Assembly: GCA_031261785.1 (NCBI GenBank)
Contig: JAISIZ010000046.1
Span: forward strand, 1-62,218
Origin: Mediterranea sp. (in: CFB group bacteria)
GTDB lineage: Bacteria; Bacteroidota; Bacteroidia; Bacteroidales; Bacteroidaceae
DNA length: 62,218 nt
Direction: 5' to 3'
Shown here: piece by piece, positions 1 through 7,718 of the stretch
Position numbering within the stretch: position 1 is the first letter of the stretch
How the letters are laid out: each line of letters opens with the position of its first letter
Notes under the pieces: generated by a model
Database searches by the model: none
Seen by the model: the letters and a program-made list of their open reading frames with translations, nothing else
Told to the model about the DNA's origin: nothing
Made by a program: the position numbers and the translations under genes

Positions 1-569
1 TGGAAAAGAAAGGTAAATCTGTTGGAGATCTCCGGGAAAGAGCTAGTGAATTGCGACAGTCTGCAAGCGATGTCAGAGACATGAGAAACGACAAGGATAC
101 AGAGTACCGATACGCTAAAGCCTCAAGCAAAGACAATAAGGCGGGCACTGGGAAACCAGCCACAGGACAAACAGGGATGAATGCTTCCGGAGATCAAATC
201 GTAACGATGTTCGTCGAAGGGAATATCTCGAATAGATTGCACGAAACAAGACATGGAGGGCAGGTAGCACGAGGAGAATATGGCTTCAGTAGCAAAGGTA
301 ATCCTACGTCTGGATATGGTGTCACTTCGGAAATATCTGCTTACAGGGCACAATATTCGTACAACGGAGAATTGAACTACATTGACGCGACGATTGCATT
401 CAATCAGCAATTGATAACACAAAAGATAATGCCTCCTACTTCAACAGTTACGTCAATATCCGTAATTACGCCTAAATTCATTAGATATTCGATAGGAGAG
501 GTTAGCGTTCGCACCTTTAGCGACGTTAGTCTTTGGAGATTAACACCTTTATATGAATCACTACCATGA
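1..569 (+). CDS. C-terminal tip of Rhs-type polymorphic toxin, zincin-like (5' partial)
   Basis: The reading frame is open from the first complete codon (base 3) to TGA at 567-569, so the 5' part lies outside the window; the TTG at 51 is probably not the start. The visible ~188 residues are a charged linker followed by HETRH (bases 240-254) within LHETRHGGQ, and about 30 residues later an acidic residue in SEISAYRAQ (Glu codon at 333). HExxH plus a downstream Glu is the zinc-binding layout of zincin metallopeptidases, and this order is what I expect of toxin tips carried by Bacteroidota Rhs proteins. The stop overlaps the start of the next gene (ATGA), and an Rhs core remnant follows. The cassette is clearly AT-richer than the rest of the window, suggesting transfer. 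The role as a secreted antibacterial peptidase is inference; the motif is seen directly. Confidence 0.7.
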   Translation, partial: EKKGKSVGDLRERASELRQSASDVRDMRNDKDTEYRYAKASSKDNKAGTGKPATGQTGMNASGDQIVTMFVEGNISNRLHETRHGGQVARGEYGFSSKGNPTSGYGVTSEISAYRAQYSYNGELNYIDATIAFNQQLITQKIMPPTSTVTSISVITPKFIRYSIGEVSVRTFSDVSLWRLTPLYESLP

Positions 570-1123
570 GAAAAGTTTCCACTTCATTATGCATGACCTT
601 ATTGGCGATTTTAGCCTCGTGCCAAGCGAGTAGCACGGCAATCGTCTATGAATTTTTCCCTCATTTTGATTCTGTGCCATCCGAAGCGGAAATAGAAGAG
701 TTTAGAAAGGCAAAGCACGAGAAGAAATTCTTGCGTATAATCAATGACTCAATACTACAGAAGGTTATACGGTACGGCGATTTTTATCCATCATCTTCTT
801 ACAAATATATAAGATTAGGTGATACATTAGTCGTTACGGCCTCTATCCCTCCACCAGGGGAAATTGTCGCCATGAATAATAGGGAACATTATCTTTATAG
901 TCGAGACAGTCTCGTCAACTTGCGGACAGGAGAGCGCTTTTATACTGAAAAGTTCATCGACAAGGAAAACAAAAAGTACATGAAGACTCCTGAAATGAAG
1001 AGGAAAAGGAAGCAAGGGAAAAAGATACTCAAGCAGTACAAGAAAATCCTACGCATAAATAATGATAGCATACGAAAAATAAAAGAAAAAGAACTGGAAC
1101 AATCACTGAAAGAATTGGAGTAG
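566..1123 (+). CDS. Putative lipoprotein immunity protein for the upstream toxin
   Basis: A 185-residue protein with a short hydrophobic signal and the lipobox LASC (Cys19), so probably a lipoprotein anchored in the periplasm or outer membrane. I recognise no family. The last ~60 residues are very rich in Lys, Arg and Glu and look like a charged helix. Its ATG overlaps the toxin stop codon by four bases, the usual coupling of a toxin with its immunity gene, and it is equally AT-rich. A periplasmic location would suit protection against a peptidase acting in the envelope. Function is inferred from position only. After its TAG the same frame continues into Rhs-core sequence, so the cassette seems to have been inserted into, or joined to, older Rhs DNA. 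Confidence 0.65.
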   Translation: MRKVSTSLCMTLLAILASCQASSTAIVYEFFPHFDSVPSEAEIEEFRKAKHEKKFLRIINDSILQKVIRYGDFYPSSSYKYIRLGDTLVVTASIPPPGEIVAMNNREHYLYSRDSLVNLRTGERFYTEKFIDKENKKYMKTPEMKRKRKQGKKILKQYKKILRINNDSIRKIKEKELEQSLKELE

Positions 1124-1907
1124 GACCCAATCTCCGCCAAAAAGGTTACCTTCGCGGAACCGGGCGTTTACAACGAGTACGTCTACTCGGCGAGCGGAGC
1201 TAAGCTCTCCGTCGTCCACAAGAAGGCGAGCACCGAGGAACGCACGGATTACGTCGATATGATCTACAAGAACGATTCTATATTGGACATGATTCTCGTG
1301 GACGGCGGCTACATCAAGGACGGCCAGTACCACTTCTACCTATAGGACCATCTGACCGACGTGGGGACGACATCCCGCAAGGTGCTGACAGTACCACTTC
1401 TACCTATAGGACCATCTGGGGAGCAACCGCGTGGTGGCACGTGCCGACGGAACTGTCGTGCAAACGAATCACTATTACCCCTACGGCACGCCCTTCGCCG
1501 AGAGCTACGCCTCCGACGTGCAGGATCGCAAGTACATCGGCAAGGAGTACGACACGGATAACGGCCTGGACTGGTACGACGTGGAAGCCCGCATGATGGA
1601 CGGCCTGCGGTTCACGACGATGGACCCGCTGGCGGAAAAGTACTATTCTATAAATCCGTACGCGTATTGCGCGGGGAATCCGATAAAGCATGTGGATCCA
1701 ATTGGTATGATTTTGATAAGGCGAACGAGAAGAAAAAATAAGGAAACAAATGGAGCTGGCCCTGTATTCTCGAAGAATACGGCACGCAGTACGAGGAAAA
1801 ATACCTGTTTAAGGGAAAGGAGGGATAAGCTGGCCTTACAGGCCGCCACGTCCCACACTTATACCCCACGTGTCGCTCGTTCCTCGCTCTGCGTGGGGCT
1901 GGGTTAA
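1124..1907 (+). pseudogene. Orphan Rhs repeat-associated core fragment, broken
   Basis: Two pieces of an Rhs core are visible. The first (about 1124-1345) encodes residues such as YVYSASGAKLSVVHKK and ends QYHFYL then TAG (1343-1345). The second, in another frame from 1389, repeats QYHFYL and the TAG, then runs DHLGSNRVVARADG, HYYPYGTPF, RKYIGKEYD and MDPLAEKYYSINPYAY, the classic conserved end of Rhs repeat-associated cores, to about 1705. After that the frame reads low-complexity arginine-rich sequence to 1907. The stop codon, the frame change and the lack of a tip and start show that it is not functional as read. Such orphan cores are typical downstream of Rhs toxin/immunity cassettes, where they serve as recombination substrates for tip exchange (known for the family; inferred here). 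Confidence 0.75.
1325..1418 (+). repeat. Direct repeat, 30 bp, two identical copies 64 bp apart
   Basis: Bases 1325-1354 and 1389-1418 are identical and both carry the TAG that interrupts the Rhs core. The 64-bp spacing is not a multiple of three, so the duplication shifts the frame. Because both copies carry the stop, the nonsense change probably preceded the duplication. Confidence 0.85.
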
Positions 1908-2036
1908 TAAGCCCTCCGGGCAAAGGCTTACAGCCTGATTTTGGCCCTTTCCAGGGCGCTCCTGCCAGCGGCCCCTCGTCTTATGTTGATGCGTATAAGG
2001 AATGGCTGGAAGCTGCGCCCACGCCGTATTTCTCCT

Positions 2037-2456
2037 ATTTACGCACGCAAATCGCTTCTCTCCATCCGTATTTGTCCAAGTTGCGCGCACGTCTTGCTTG
2101 TTTCGGCTCGTATTCGTCCTGGTTGCGCGCGCGTCTTGCTTGTTTCAGCTCGTATTTGTCCTGGTTGCGCGCGCGTCTTGCTTGTTTCAGCTCGTATTCG
2201 TCCTGGTTGCGCGCGCGTCTTGCTTGTTTCAGCTCGTATTTGTCCTGGTTGCGCGTGCATCTTGCATTTCTCTTAACGTATTTATGCAAGACGCGGGCGC
2301 AGACAGCATTTCTCTTAACGTATTTATGCAAGACGCACGTGCAGACAGGTATTCTCTTAACATATTCATGCTGTCTGCGCGTGCAACTACCATTTTTCCA
2401 ACCGTATTCATACAAGATGCAGGCGCGAATTGCGTGAAACACGTTTTCGTGATCGT
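2037..2456. repeat. 42-bp tandem repeat array, about ten units
   Basis: Unit boundaries fall exactly every 42 bases: 2037, 2079, 2121, 2163, 2205, 2247, 2289, 2331, 2373, 2415. The four middle units are nearly identical and alternate between TATTCGTCC and TATTTGTCC; the outer units have diverged but keep CGTATTTNTNC and a GCGCG-rich core. Because 42 is divisible by three, several frames stay open on both strands. None has a convincing start, signal peptide or known domain, so I do not call a gene. The stretch 1908-2036 before it contains nothing else I can support. Confidence 0.8.
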
Positions 2457-2619
2457 GTCTTCCCGCTTCTACGGTTATCGCGGAAAGATCCGATATAAAG
2501 CCACGAGATTTCTTTCGCATGCTTTCGTTCAAAAAAAGAGGGCTATTCTGTTGGTGATTACAAATTCGGACTGAACCAATCTTGTTTCCAATGGCAGGGG
2601 GAAAGATGAGGTAGGTATA

Positions 2620-2688
2620 TAAAAAAAGAAGGCCATCTATCCCAGACAGCCAATCTTTATAAACCTTAAATCTAATACCATGAAAAAC
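2620..2688 (-). ncRNA. Candidate small RNA or leader ending in an intrinsic terminator
   Basis: Read on the minus strand, a TATATTTGC box is followed by about 55 nt of unstructured AU-rich sequence, then a perfect 8-bp RNA stem (GGCUGUCU with AGAUGGCC, two G-U pairs, loop GGGAU; bases 2631-2651) and a T-rich run (2620-2630). This is a complete promoter-terminator unit of roughly 70 nt with no room for a gene. I recall closely similar short units in other Bacteroides-group genomes but cannot assign a family name. Confidence 0.45.
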
Positions 2689-2693
2689 ACAGT

Positions 2694-2702
2694 GCAAATA
2701 TA
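2694..2702 (-). promoter_or_regulatory. -7 box TATATTTGC for the candidate small RNA
   Basis: It matches the Bacteroidota -7 consensus TAnnTTTG exactly. No convincing TTTG box lies 19-21 bp upstream. Confidence 0.4.
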
Positions 2703-2713
2703 GAGGGTTTTTC

Positions 2714-2734
2714 GATACGCGGTATCATAATACC
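2714..2734. promoter_or_regulatory. Overlapping short palindromes (operator-like)
   Basis: GATAC-GCG-GTATC (2714-2726) overlaps GGTAT-CATA-ATACC (2721-2734), just upstream of the candidate small RNA promoter. The remainder of 2735-2873 is AT-rich and shows nothing I can name. Confidence 0.25.
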
Positions 2735-2873
2735 AAAGAAATCTTCATGCGTTTAACCTTAATTAAATAAAGCAGAGATTATTCCCGCTTTATCCTTCAA
2801 TCTATACACATTCGTTAACGCTCTATACGCGATAAAGTAGGTTCACGGACGCAAAGCGCAATCCCGTGCGAGG

Positions 2874-4793
2874 CTACTTCACGCAACGGACAGGCAGACC
2901 GTATTCCCTCGGATACGCATTGTTGTTGAAATAGTGCGTATAGGATACTCCTCCATAATATGCGTTGTCGCTGCCGCTCCCGTTATCAAGCCAAAAGAGT
3001 CCATGAATGGCGGCTCCCGACAGGATTCCGTTCTCGTCGATATAGACCGATTTCGTAAACTGCACCTCTTGCCCCCATTTGGTGCTATGGTTGACGTATT
3101 CGTTGTTCCCCACTCCATCTTGCGGCCACGTGCCATCGGAGCTTCCCCCCTCGAGAACGCCCCCGGGCCAAGCCCACGCCAGTCCGGGATGCGGGTTCCA
3201 CCAAGTGTCGGCACCCGACGTCGGGGCTGCCGCCAAGAGGGTGTTCGAGGCGACGGCGTTCACTTCGCCCTGGGTCGGCATTCTCCACACCCCATCGGTG
3301 AGAAGGGCGCAAATGTCGCCGAAATAGCCTGTCGGGTCGCTCGTCGCCGCCGGATCTTGCTCAGGAGGGTATGGCAGCTCGTCGGCGTTGTAGTAACCCC
3401 CGGTAGCGCCCCATACGGTTCCCGTCTGGTCCTCTATCAGCTCGTAAGCTTTGGTGGGCGTGCCGTCGAGGGTCTTGATGGAACGGTAGAACGTGGTCAT
3501 CATGCCACTGGCATCGTTCGAGGGCGAGAAAGCCACGAGCGATCCCCACTTGAAGAGCAGGCCTTGCTTGTATCCACTGTCGGCGTTGGCTGCAGTCGTG
3601 CCGGCGTCGCCCTGGCCGAAATCCTGTTGCGCGTCGAACGTCAGCTTCCCGCCACCCCAGTAGATGTGCGAGGCCGCCCACGTGAGACGCTTGGTGACAA
3701 GGGTGGTCAGGGTGTACTGCTTGTCGTTCGAGTAGTATCCATTCTCATTGCCAGGCAGGCTGATTACCTTGTCGCTGTAGGTGACGTTTCCTGTCGGGTT
3801 GTTGATGATCAGCTCGTGTATGGCCAGCTGCCTGGTCGACGGGCTTGCGGCCCTCTGGAAACAGATGGTGTCGACAAACATCTCGGAAGTGCCCGCCCAA
3901 GTGTCGGGCGTAGCGAAAGCGTCGGCCGATAGGGGTGCGTCGGTGCTGCCGGGCGTATAGATCTCCCCGTTGCCGACAGTGCCGGCGGCGTAGTCGGCAA
4001 AGCGCAAGGTCCCGTCGGTCCCGCGAGGTCCAAGCCCAGCCTTGACGGAGGCGATGGTCTCGGAGACAGACGAGTCGACGGTCAGGGTCCATACGAACCG
4101 GGTCAGCGCATGGGCGAAGGCCAGCGTCAGCGGCGTGGCGCCGGAGGTGTCGACATCCGACAGAGTGGCGACCATGCACTCGCTGACGGTGTAGTCGTCC
4201 GTGTCCACTCCACCAAGATCCGAGAGGGCGACAGTGTTGGAGAGCGTCGCCCCGGTGGTGAACTCATAATACGTTCCGACCGTGAAATCGGTAGGCATCA
4301 CCTGATCCTCGCCCGTGAACAGGTCGTCGGTGAACCGGGTGGCGTCGTCCTGCGTGTAGAAGAGCAGCCGGGGAAACGTGGTCGCCTCGGGAAGGCTGAT
4401 GGCCAGCGAGCCATTGGCTCCCACTTCGAGCAGTTCGCAGCCGAGGATCTGGTCGCTGCCGTCGAGCGCGAACATCATCACGGTCGACCCTTCGCGGAGA
4501 GCGACGGCGGCTCTTGTCCGCGGCGAGGGGGTGAGCGTGGATTCCAACACGTAGCCATCGCCCAGCTCCTGGCTAATGGTCACAGGCTTGTCACCGCGCG
4601 TGACGTCCACGCCGTCGGGGTAGTTCGAGTTGGATACGTTGACATGGAGGGTCACCATGCCGTCCGCGTCGGGGATGGGCGCCGGGGCGGGATTCTCCTG
4701 CCCGTTATCGGCCAAATCGTTGCCGCAGCCACTCAGGGAGAGCGACAGCGTGACGAACGTCATCATCAGGTAGAATACGTTTCTTTTCATCAT
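2874..4793 (-). CDS. Fimbrillin-like surface lipoprotein
   Basis: About 639 residues. I start at the ATG-ATG pair (4793/4790), because from there a normal lipoprotein signal begins, ending LSLSGC; an upstream in-frame ATG at 4832 would add a charged 13-residue leader. The mature N-terminus is a Pro/Asp linker (NPAPAPIPDADG), then a beta-rich body with the layout of Bacteroidales fimbrillin-family proteins (VTLHVNVSNSN early, DLGGVDTDDYTVSECMVA mid). The C-terminal ~90 residues end HYFNNNAYPREYGLPVRCVK, the end signature of the FISUMP-like domain often found on such proteins. It probably sits on the outer membrane as an adhesin or a minor or anchor subunit. It lies directly after a small gene, probably in one transcript. 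Family-level assignment only; no partner pilin genes are nearby. Confidence 0.7.
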   Translation of the reverse strand: MMKRNVFYLMMTFVTLSLSLSGCGNDLADNGQENPAPAPIPDADGMVTLHVNVSNSNYPDGVDVTRGDKPVTISQELGDGYVLESTLTPSPRTRAAVALREGSTVMMFALDGSDQILGCELLEVGANGSLAISLPEATTFPRLLFYTQDDATRFTDDLFTGEDQVMPTDFTVGTYYEFTTGATLSNTVALSDLGGVDTDDYTVSECMVATLSDVDTSGATPLTLAFAHALTRFVWTLTVDSSVSETIASVKAGLGPRGTDGTLRFADYAAGTVGNGEIYTPGSTDAPLSADAFATPDTWAGTSEMFVDTICFQRAASPSTRQLAIHELIINNPTGNVTYSDKVISLPGNENGYYSNDKQYTLTTLVTKRLTWAASHIYWGGGKLTFDAQQDFGQGDAGTTAANADSGYKQGLLFKWGSLVAFSPSNDASGMMTTFYRSIKTLDGTPTKAYELIEDQTGTVWGATGGYYNADELPYPPEQDPAATSDPTGYFGDICALLTDGVWRMPTQGEVNAVASNTLLAAAPTSGADTWWNPHPGLAWAWPGGVLEGGSSDGTWPQDGVGNNEYVNHSTKWGQEVQFTKSVYIDENGILSGAAIHGLFWLDNGSGSDNAYYGGVSYTHYFNNNAYPREYGLPVRCVK

Positions 4794-4859
4794 TTGTACC
4801 TTTGTTTTTTCTTCTTTAGGGTTTAGTTTCATACACCGGGGATAAGGTGAACATCCGCG

Positions 4860-5093
4860 TCACCATCCCAAGAAGCCCGTGCCGTCGCCATTGGTATCTA
4901 TGGCGTCTGTGGTCGTCCCGGTGAGGTTCTCATTCTCGGCGTAATCGCCGGCGTTGGCCGTGCCGTCCATGGTCACGGACCCTTGCATCAAGGGTGTCTC
5001 GAGTCTCAAAACAATCATGCTGACGGCTGGCGCCTCATAGATTCGGCGGCCATCGCTGTTCATTCGTCTCATAGTTTTTGTTCTTTCGTCCAT
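4860..5093 (-). CDS. Small conserved hypothetical protein upstream of fimbrillin-like gene
   Basis: A 77-residue acidic protein with no signal peptide or membrane segment. It contains IYEAPAVSMIVLRLE followed by a Gly/Asn/Asp/Thr-rich tail. Short proteins with a YEAP...V.. LE core and a glycine-rich tail are common just upstream of fimbrillin or FISUMP lipoprotein genes in Bacteroidales; their function is unknown. It ends 66 bp before the preferred start of the lipoprotein gene (27 bp before the upstream ATG), so the two are probably cotranscribed. The tail would suit secretion or a surface role, but nothing in the sequence proves it. Confidence 0.55.
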   Translation of the reverse strand: MDERTKTMRRMNSDGRRIYEAPAVSMIVLRLETPLMQGSVTMDGTANAGDYAENENLTGTTTDAIDTNGDGTGFLGW

Positions 5094-5200
5094 AATGATT
5101 CGTTTTTAAATGGGTTATCCTGAAATACAATCGAAGTTATTTCCCCTGAAACGCCAAAGAATAGCCCATGGTTCGATGTCCGCTCTTTTTTTGTATAGAA

Positions 5201-5255
5201 AAAGCCCGGGCTTTCGTCCCCATGCGAGCATGCATGAAGAAAAAAGCCCGGGCTT
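5201..5255 (-). terminator. Tandem palindromic terminators downstream of the alcohol dehydrogenase
   Basis: Two self-complementary cores, AAAGCCCGGGCTTT (5201-5214) and AAGCCCGGGCTT (5244-5255), are each followed on the minus strand by a run of T. They lie just after the Fe-alcohol dehydrogenase stop codon and would insulate the fimbrillin unit. Confidence 0.65.
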
Positions 5256-5310
5256 ATCGAGTTCCACGCGGCTATGCGCGGGGAGCGTGCCGAACGAGGG
5301 AGAGGCACCT

Positions 5311-6480
5311 CTATTTGTAGGCCGCCCGATAGATGGCTACGCAGTCCTCGTCGGAAAGTTGGACGCGGTCGCACTCGAAGAGTTTTCCCATGCTCGACTT
5401 GGCGTTCTTGGTGAGCGTCATGAACTCGGAGGGCTGTATGCCATAGTCGGACATCTTGAGGTCGGCCACTCCGCAAGCTTCCTGCAGGCGAGTAAGGGCC
5501 GTGATGAAATCGCGCGGCTCGGTGGCGTGCTCCATTCCCATGGCCCGGGCCATGGTGACGAAGCGGTCGTCGCAAGCGTGGGCGTTGATGAAGTGGGTGT
5601 AGTAGGCCACGCTCAGCATGATCAGTCCCGCCCCGTGGGGCAACTCCTGGTGGTATCCGCTCATGGCGTGCTCCAGGGAGTGCTTACTGGATGTGCTGCC
5701 GGCCACCATCTGGTATCCCGAGAGGGTGTTGCCGAAAGCCACACGCTCGCGCGCGGCGAGATTGTGGCCGTCGTTCACGCAGGCGGCGAGGTTCCGGCTC
5801 ACGTTCTCGATGGCCTTTAGGGCGAACATGTCTGACACGGGGTTGGCCGCCCGCGAGATGTAGCCCTCGGTGGAGTGGAACAGGGCGTCGAAGCCCTGGT
5901 AGGCGGTGAAGGCAGGCGGCACGGTGAGCATCAGCTCGGCGTCGACGATAGCCAGCACGGGGAACATGTCGTCCCATCCCAAGCCGATCTTCTCGTGCGT
6001 AGCGGGGTTGGTGATGACGCCGTACGTGTCCACCTCCGAGCCTGTGCCGGCAGTGGTGGTAACGGCTACCACGGGCAGCGCCTTGCCGGTGCGGGGCAAG
6101 GCTTTGCCGGTACCGGCGAGGACGTAGTCCCACAGGTCGTCGCCCGTCTCGTTGGCCAGCATGGCCATCACCTTGGCCGCGTCCATCACGCTGCCACCAC
6201 CCAGTGCCAGCACGAAGTCGCACTCGTGGGCGCGGGCGAAGGCGGCACCCTCCTCCACGGTAGCTTTCAGCGGATTGGCCTGCACCTTGTCGAACACGAC
6301 AAAGGTCGCGCCGGCCATGCGGAGCTGTTCTTCTACTTGGTCCAGATAGCCATTGGCACGGGTGGACTTACCATTGGAAATCACGATCATCGCTTTCCGC
6401 CCGGGCAGGGCTTGCTTATGAAGCGACTTCAACGTACCAGCACCGAAAATGGTGTTGGTGGGGATGTGCATCTGATACAT
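5311..6480 (-). CDS. Iron-containing alcohol dehydrogenase
   Basis: A 389-residue cytoplasmic group III (metal-dependent) alcohol dehydrogenase that interconverts an alcohol and an aldehyde with NAD(P)H; substrate not determinable. The N-terminal dinucleotide-binding half has ALGGGSVMDAAK (GGGS pyrophosphate loop) and VTTTAGTGSEV. The C-terminal helical half carries the metal ligands: Asp and His in GFDALFHSTEG, then His in SLEHAMSG and in LPHGAGL. Length is normal for the family, and the overall look is closest to butanol-dehydrogenase-like (BdhA/YqhD) enzymes. It is monocistronic, with its own -7 box and a double terminator. A short repeat, GTGKALPRTGKALP, in the middle looks like a small in-frame duplication (LAGTGKALPRTGKALPVV). 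Confidence 0.9.
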   Translation of the reverse strand: MYQMHIPTNTIFGAGTLKSLHKQALPGRKAMIVISNGKSTRANGYLDQVEEQLRMAGATFVVFDKVQANPLKATVEEGAAFARAHECDFVLALGGGSVMDAAKVMAMLANETGDDLWDYVLAGTGKALPRTGKALPVVAVTTTAGTGSEVDTYGVITNPATHEKIGLGWDDMFPVLAIVDAELMLTVPPAFTAYQGFDALFHSTEGYISRAANPVSDMFALKAIENVSRNLAACVNDGHNLAARERVAFGNTLSGYQMVAGSTSSKHSLEHAMSGYHQELPHGAGLIMLSVAYYTHFINAHACDDRFVTMARAMGMEHATEPRDFITALTRLQEACGVADLKMSDYGIQPSEFMTLTKNAKSSMGKLFECDRVQLSDEDCVAIYRAAYK

Positions 6481-6507
6481 ATTATTGTTTTCTATTATAG
6501 TTAGTTA

Positions 6508-6515
6508 CAAAAGTA
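6508..6515 (-). promoter_or_regulatory. -7 box TACTTTTG for the alcohol dehydrogenase
   Basis: Exact TAnnTTTG match 28 bases upstream of the ATG on the minus strand; no good -33 box seen. Confidence 0.4.
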
Positions 6516-6616
6516 ACGCCAGCCGCGACGGAGATGTTTATCGGGCTACAGCTTTTTTCTTTCGCGGTTAATGCCTACATTCGCGACTTGTAAACGTGTC
6601 AACTAAAAGAAGAACT

Positions 6617-7684
6617 ATGAATCGCGGACTGACCACCATACTCTCCTTGCTCGGCATCGCCCTGACGGCCACGGCGCAACCCCGCCTGTCGTCCAACGAG
6701 GAGACACACCGCTTCGGGCAGATAGAGTGGAACATACCGGTGACGGTGGAATACACCATCACCAACACGGGCAACAAGCCGCTGGTGCTCACCGACGTCA
6801 CCACCTCGTGCGCCTGCTCCGTGGCCGAATGGACGAAGACACCCATCGACCCGGGAAAGAAAGGAGTGGTGAGGGCGACGTTCGACGCCCGGGCGCTGGG
6901 ACACTTCGACAAGTCGGTGAGCATCTATAGCAACGCCATCCCACACTTGACACACCTGAGGTTCACCGGAGAGGTGACGCGCGAGGTGACGGACTTCTCG
7001 CGGCTACTCCCCTATACCATCGGGCAGATACGCCTCGACCGCGAAGACCTCGACTTCCCCGACACCTATCGCGGCAAGCCTTCCACGCTGACATTCGGCG
7101 TGGCCAACCTCTCCGAACGTCCCTACGAACCCGTGCTCATGCACCTGCCTCCCTACCTCACCCTCGAGGCCGTCCCCAAAGTGCTCCAGCAAGGACAGCG
7201 GGGAACGGTGAAGCTCACCCTCAACCCCGACCTGCTGCAAGACTACGGGCTGACGCAAACATCGGTCTACCTCTCCCGCTTCGCGGGCGACAAGGTAAGC
7301 CCCGACAACGAGTTGCCCCTCTCCGTGGTGCTGCTGCCCGACTTCTCGAACCTCACCCCGCAGGAGAAGAGGAACGCACCCGTCATCGCCCTGTCCGAGC
7401 AGACCATCAACCTGCGCCAAGCCTTGGCGAAAAAGGAGAGGGCAAGGCGCGACATCACCATCACCAATGTGGGCCAAAGCCCCCTCGTCATCAGCAAGCT
7501 GCAAGTGTTCAACCCCGCCGTGAGCGTCAGCCTGAAGAAAGCTACCCTGCCACCCAGCACGAGCACGAAACTACAGGTGACCATACACAAGACGCACGCC
7601 AACGACCACAAAGGACACCTGCGCGTGCTCATGATCACCAACGACCCACGCCAACCTAAAGTGGAAATCAATATCGAACGATGA
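6617..7684 (+). CDS. DUF1573 domain secreted protein
   Basis: About 355 residues from the ATG at 6617, preceded by an A/G-rich stretch; a GTG at 6596 would only lengthen the signal peptide. A Sec signal ends LTATAQ. Residues ~25-125 form a DUF1573 (ASH/MSP-like immunoglobulin) domain: FGQIEWNIPVTVEYTITN, the SCACSVAEW motif and PIDPGKKGVV. A second similar beta domain ends the protein (DITITNVGQSPLVISKLQVF to the C-terminus). DUF1573 proteins are abundant, secreted and uncharacterised in Bacteroidota; a periplasmic or outer-membrane binding role is a guess. A near-consensus -7 box (TACATTCG, 6576-6583) lies upstream. meaB follows after 34 bp on the same strand and may be cotranscribed. Confidence 0.85.
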   Translation: MNRGLTTILSLLGIALTATAQPRLSSNEETHRFGQIEWNIPVTVEYTITNTGNKPLVLTDVTTSCACSVAEWTKTPIDPGKKGVVRATFDARALGHFDKSVSIYSNAIPHLTHLRFTGEVTREVTDFSRLLPYTIGQIRLDREDLDFPDTYRGKPSTLTFGVANLSERPYEPVLMHLPPYLTLEAVPKVLQQGQRGTVKLTLNPDLLQDYGLTQTSVYLSRFAGDKVSPDNELPLSVVLLPDFSNLTPQEKRNAPVIALSEQTINLRQALAKKERARRDITITNVGQSPLVISKLQVFNPAVSVSLKKATLPPSTSTKLQVTIHKTHANDHKGHLRVLMITNDPRQPKVEINIER

Positions 7685-7718
7685 TGGCTCACTTGCCAAC
7701 TCGTCAACCAAAAGAAAG

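Noticed and set aside
2035..2697. A 220-codon frame on the minus strand through the 42-bp repeats
   Set aside because: Open only because the period is divisible by three; other frames are open too, there is no credible start or domain, and it would run across the candidate small RNA.
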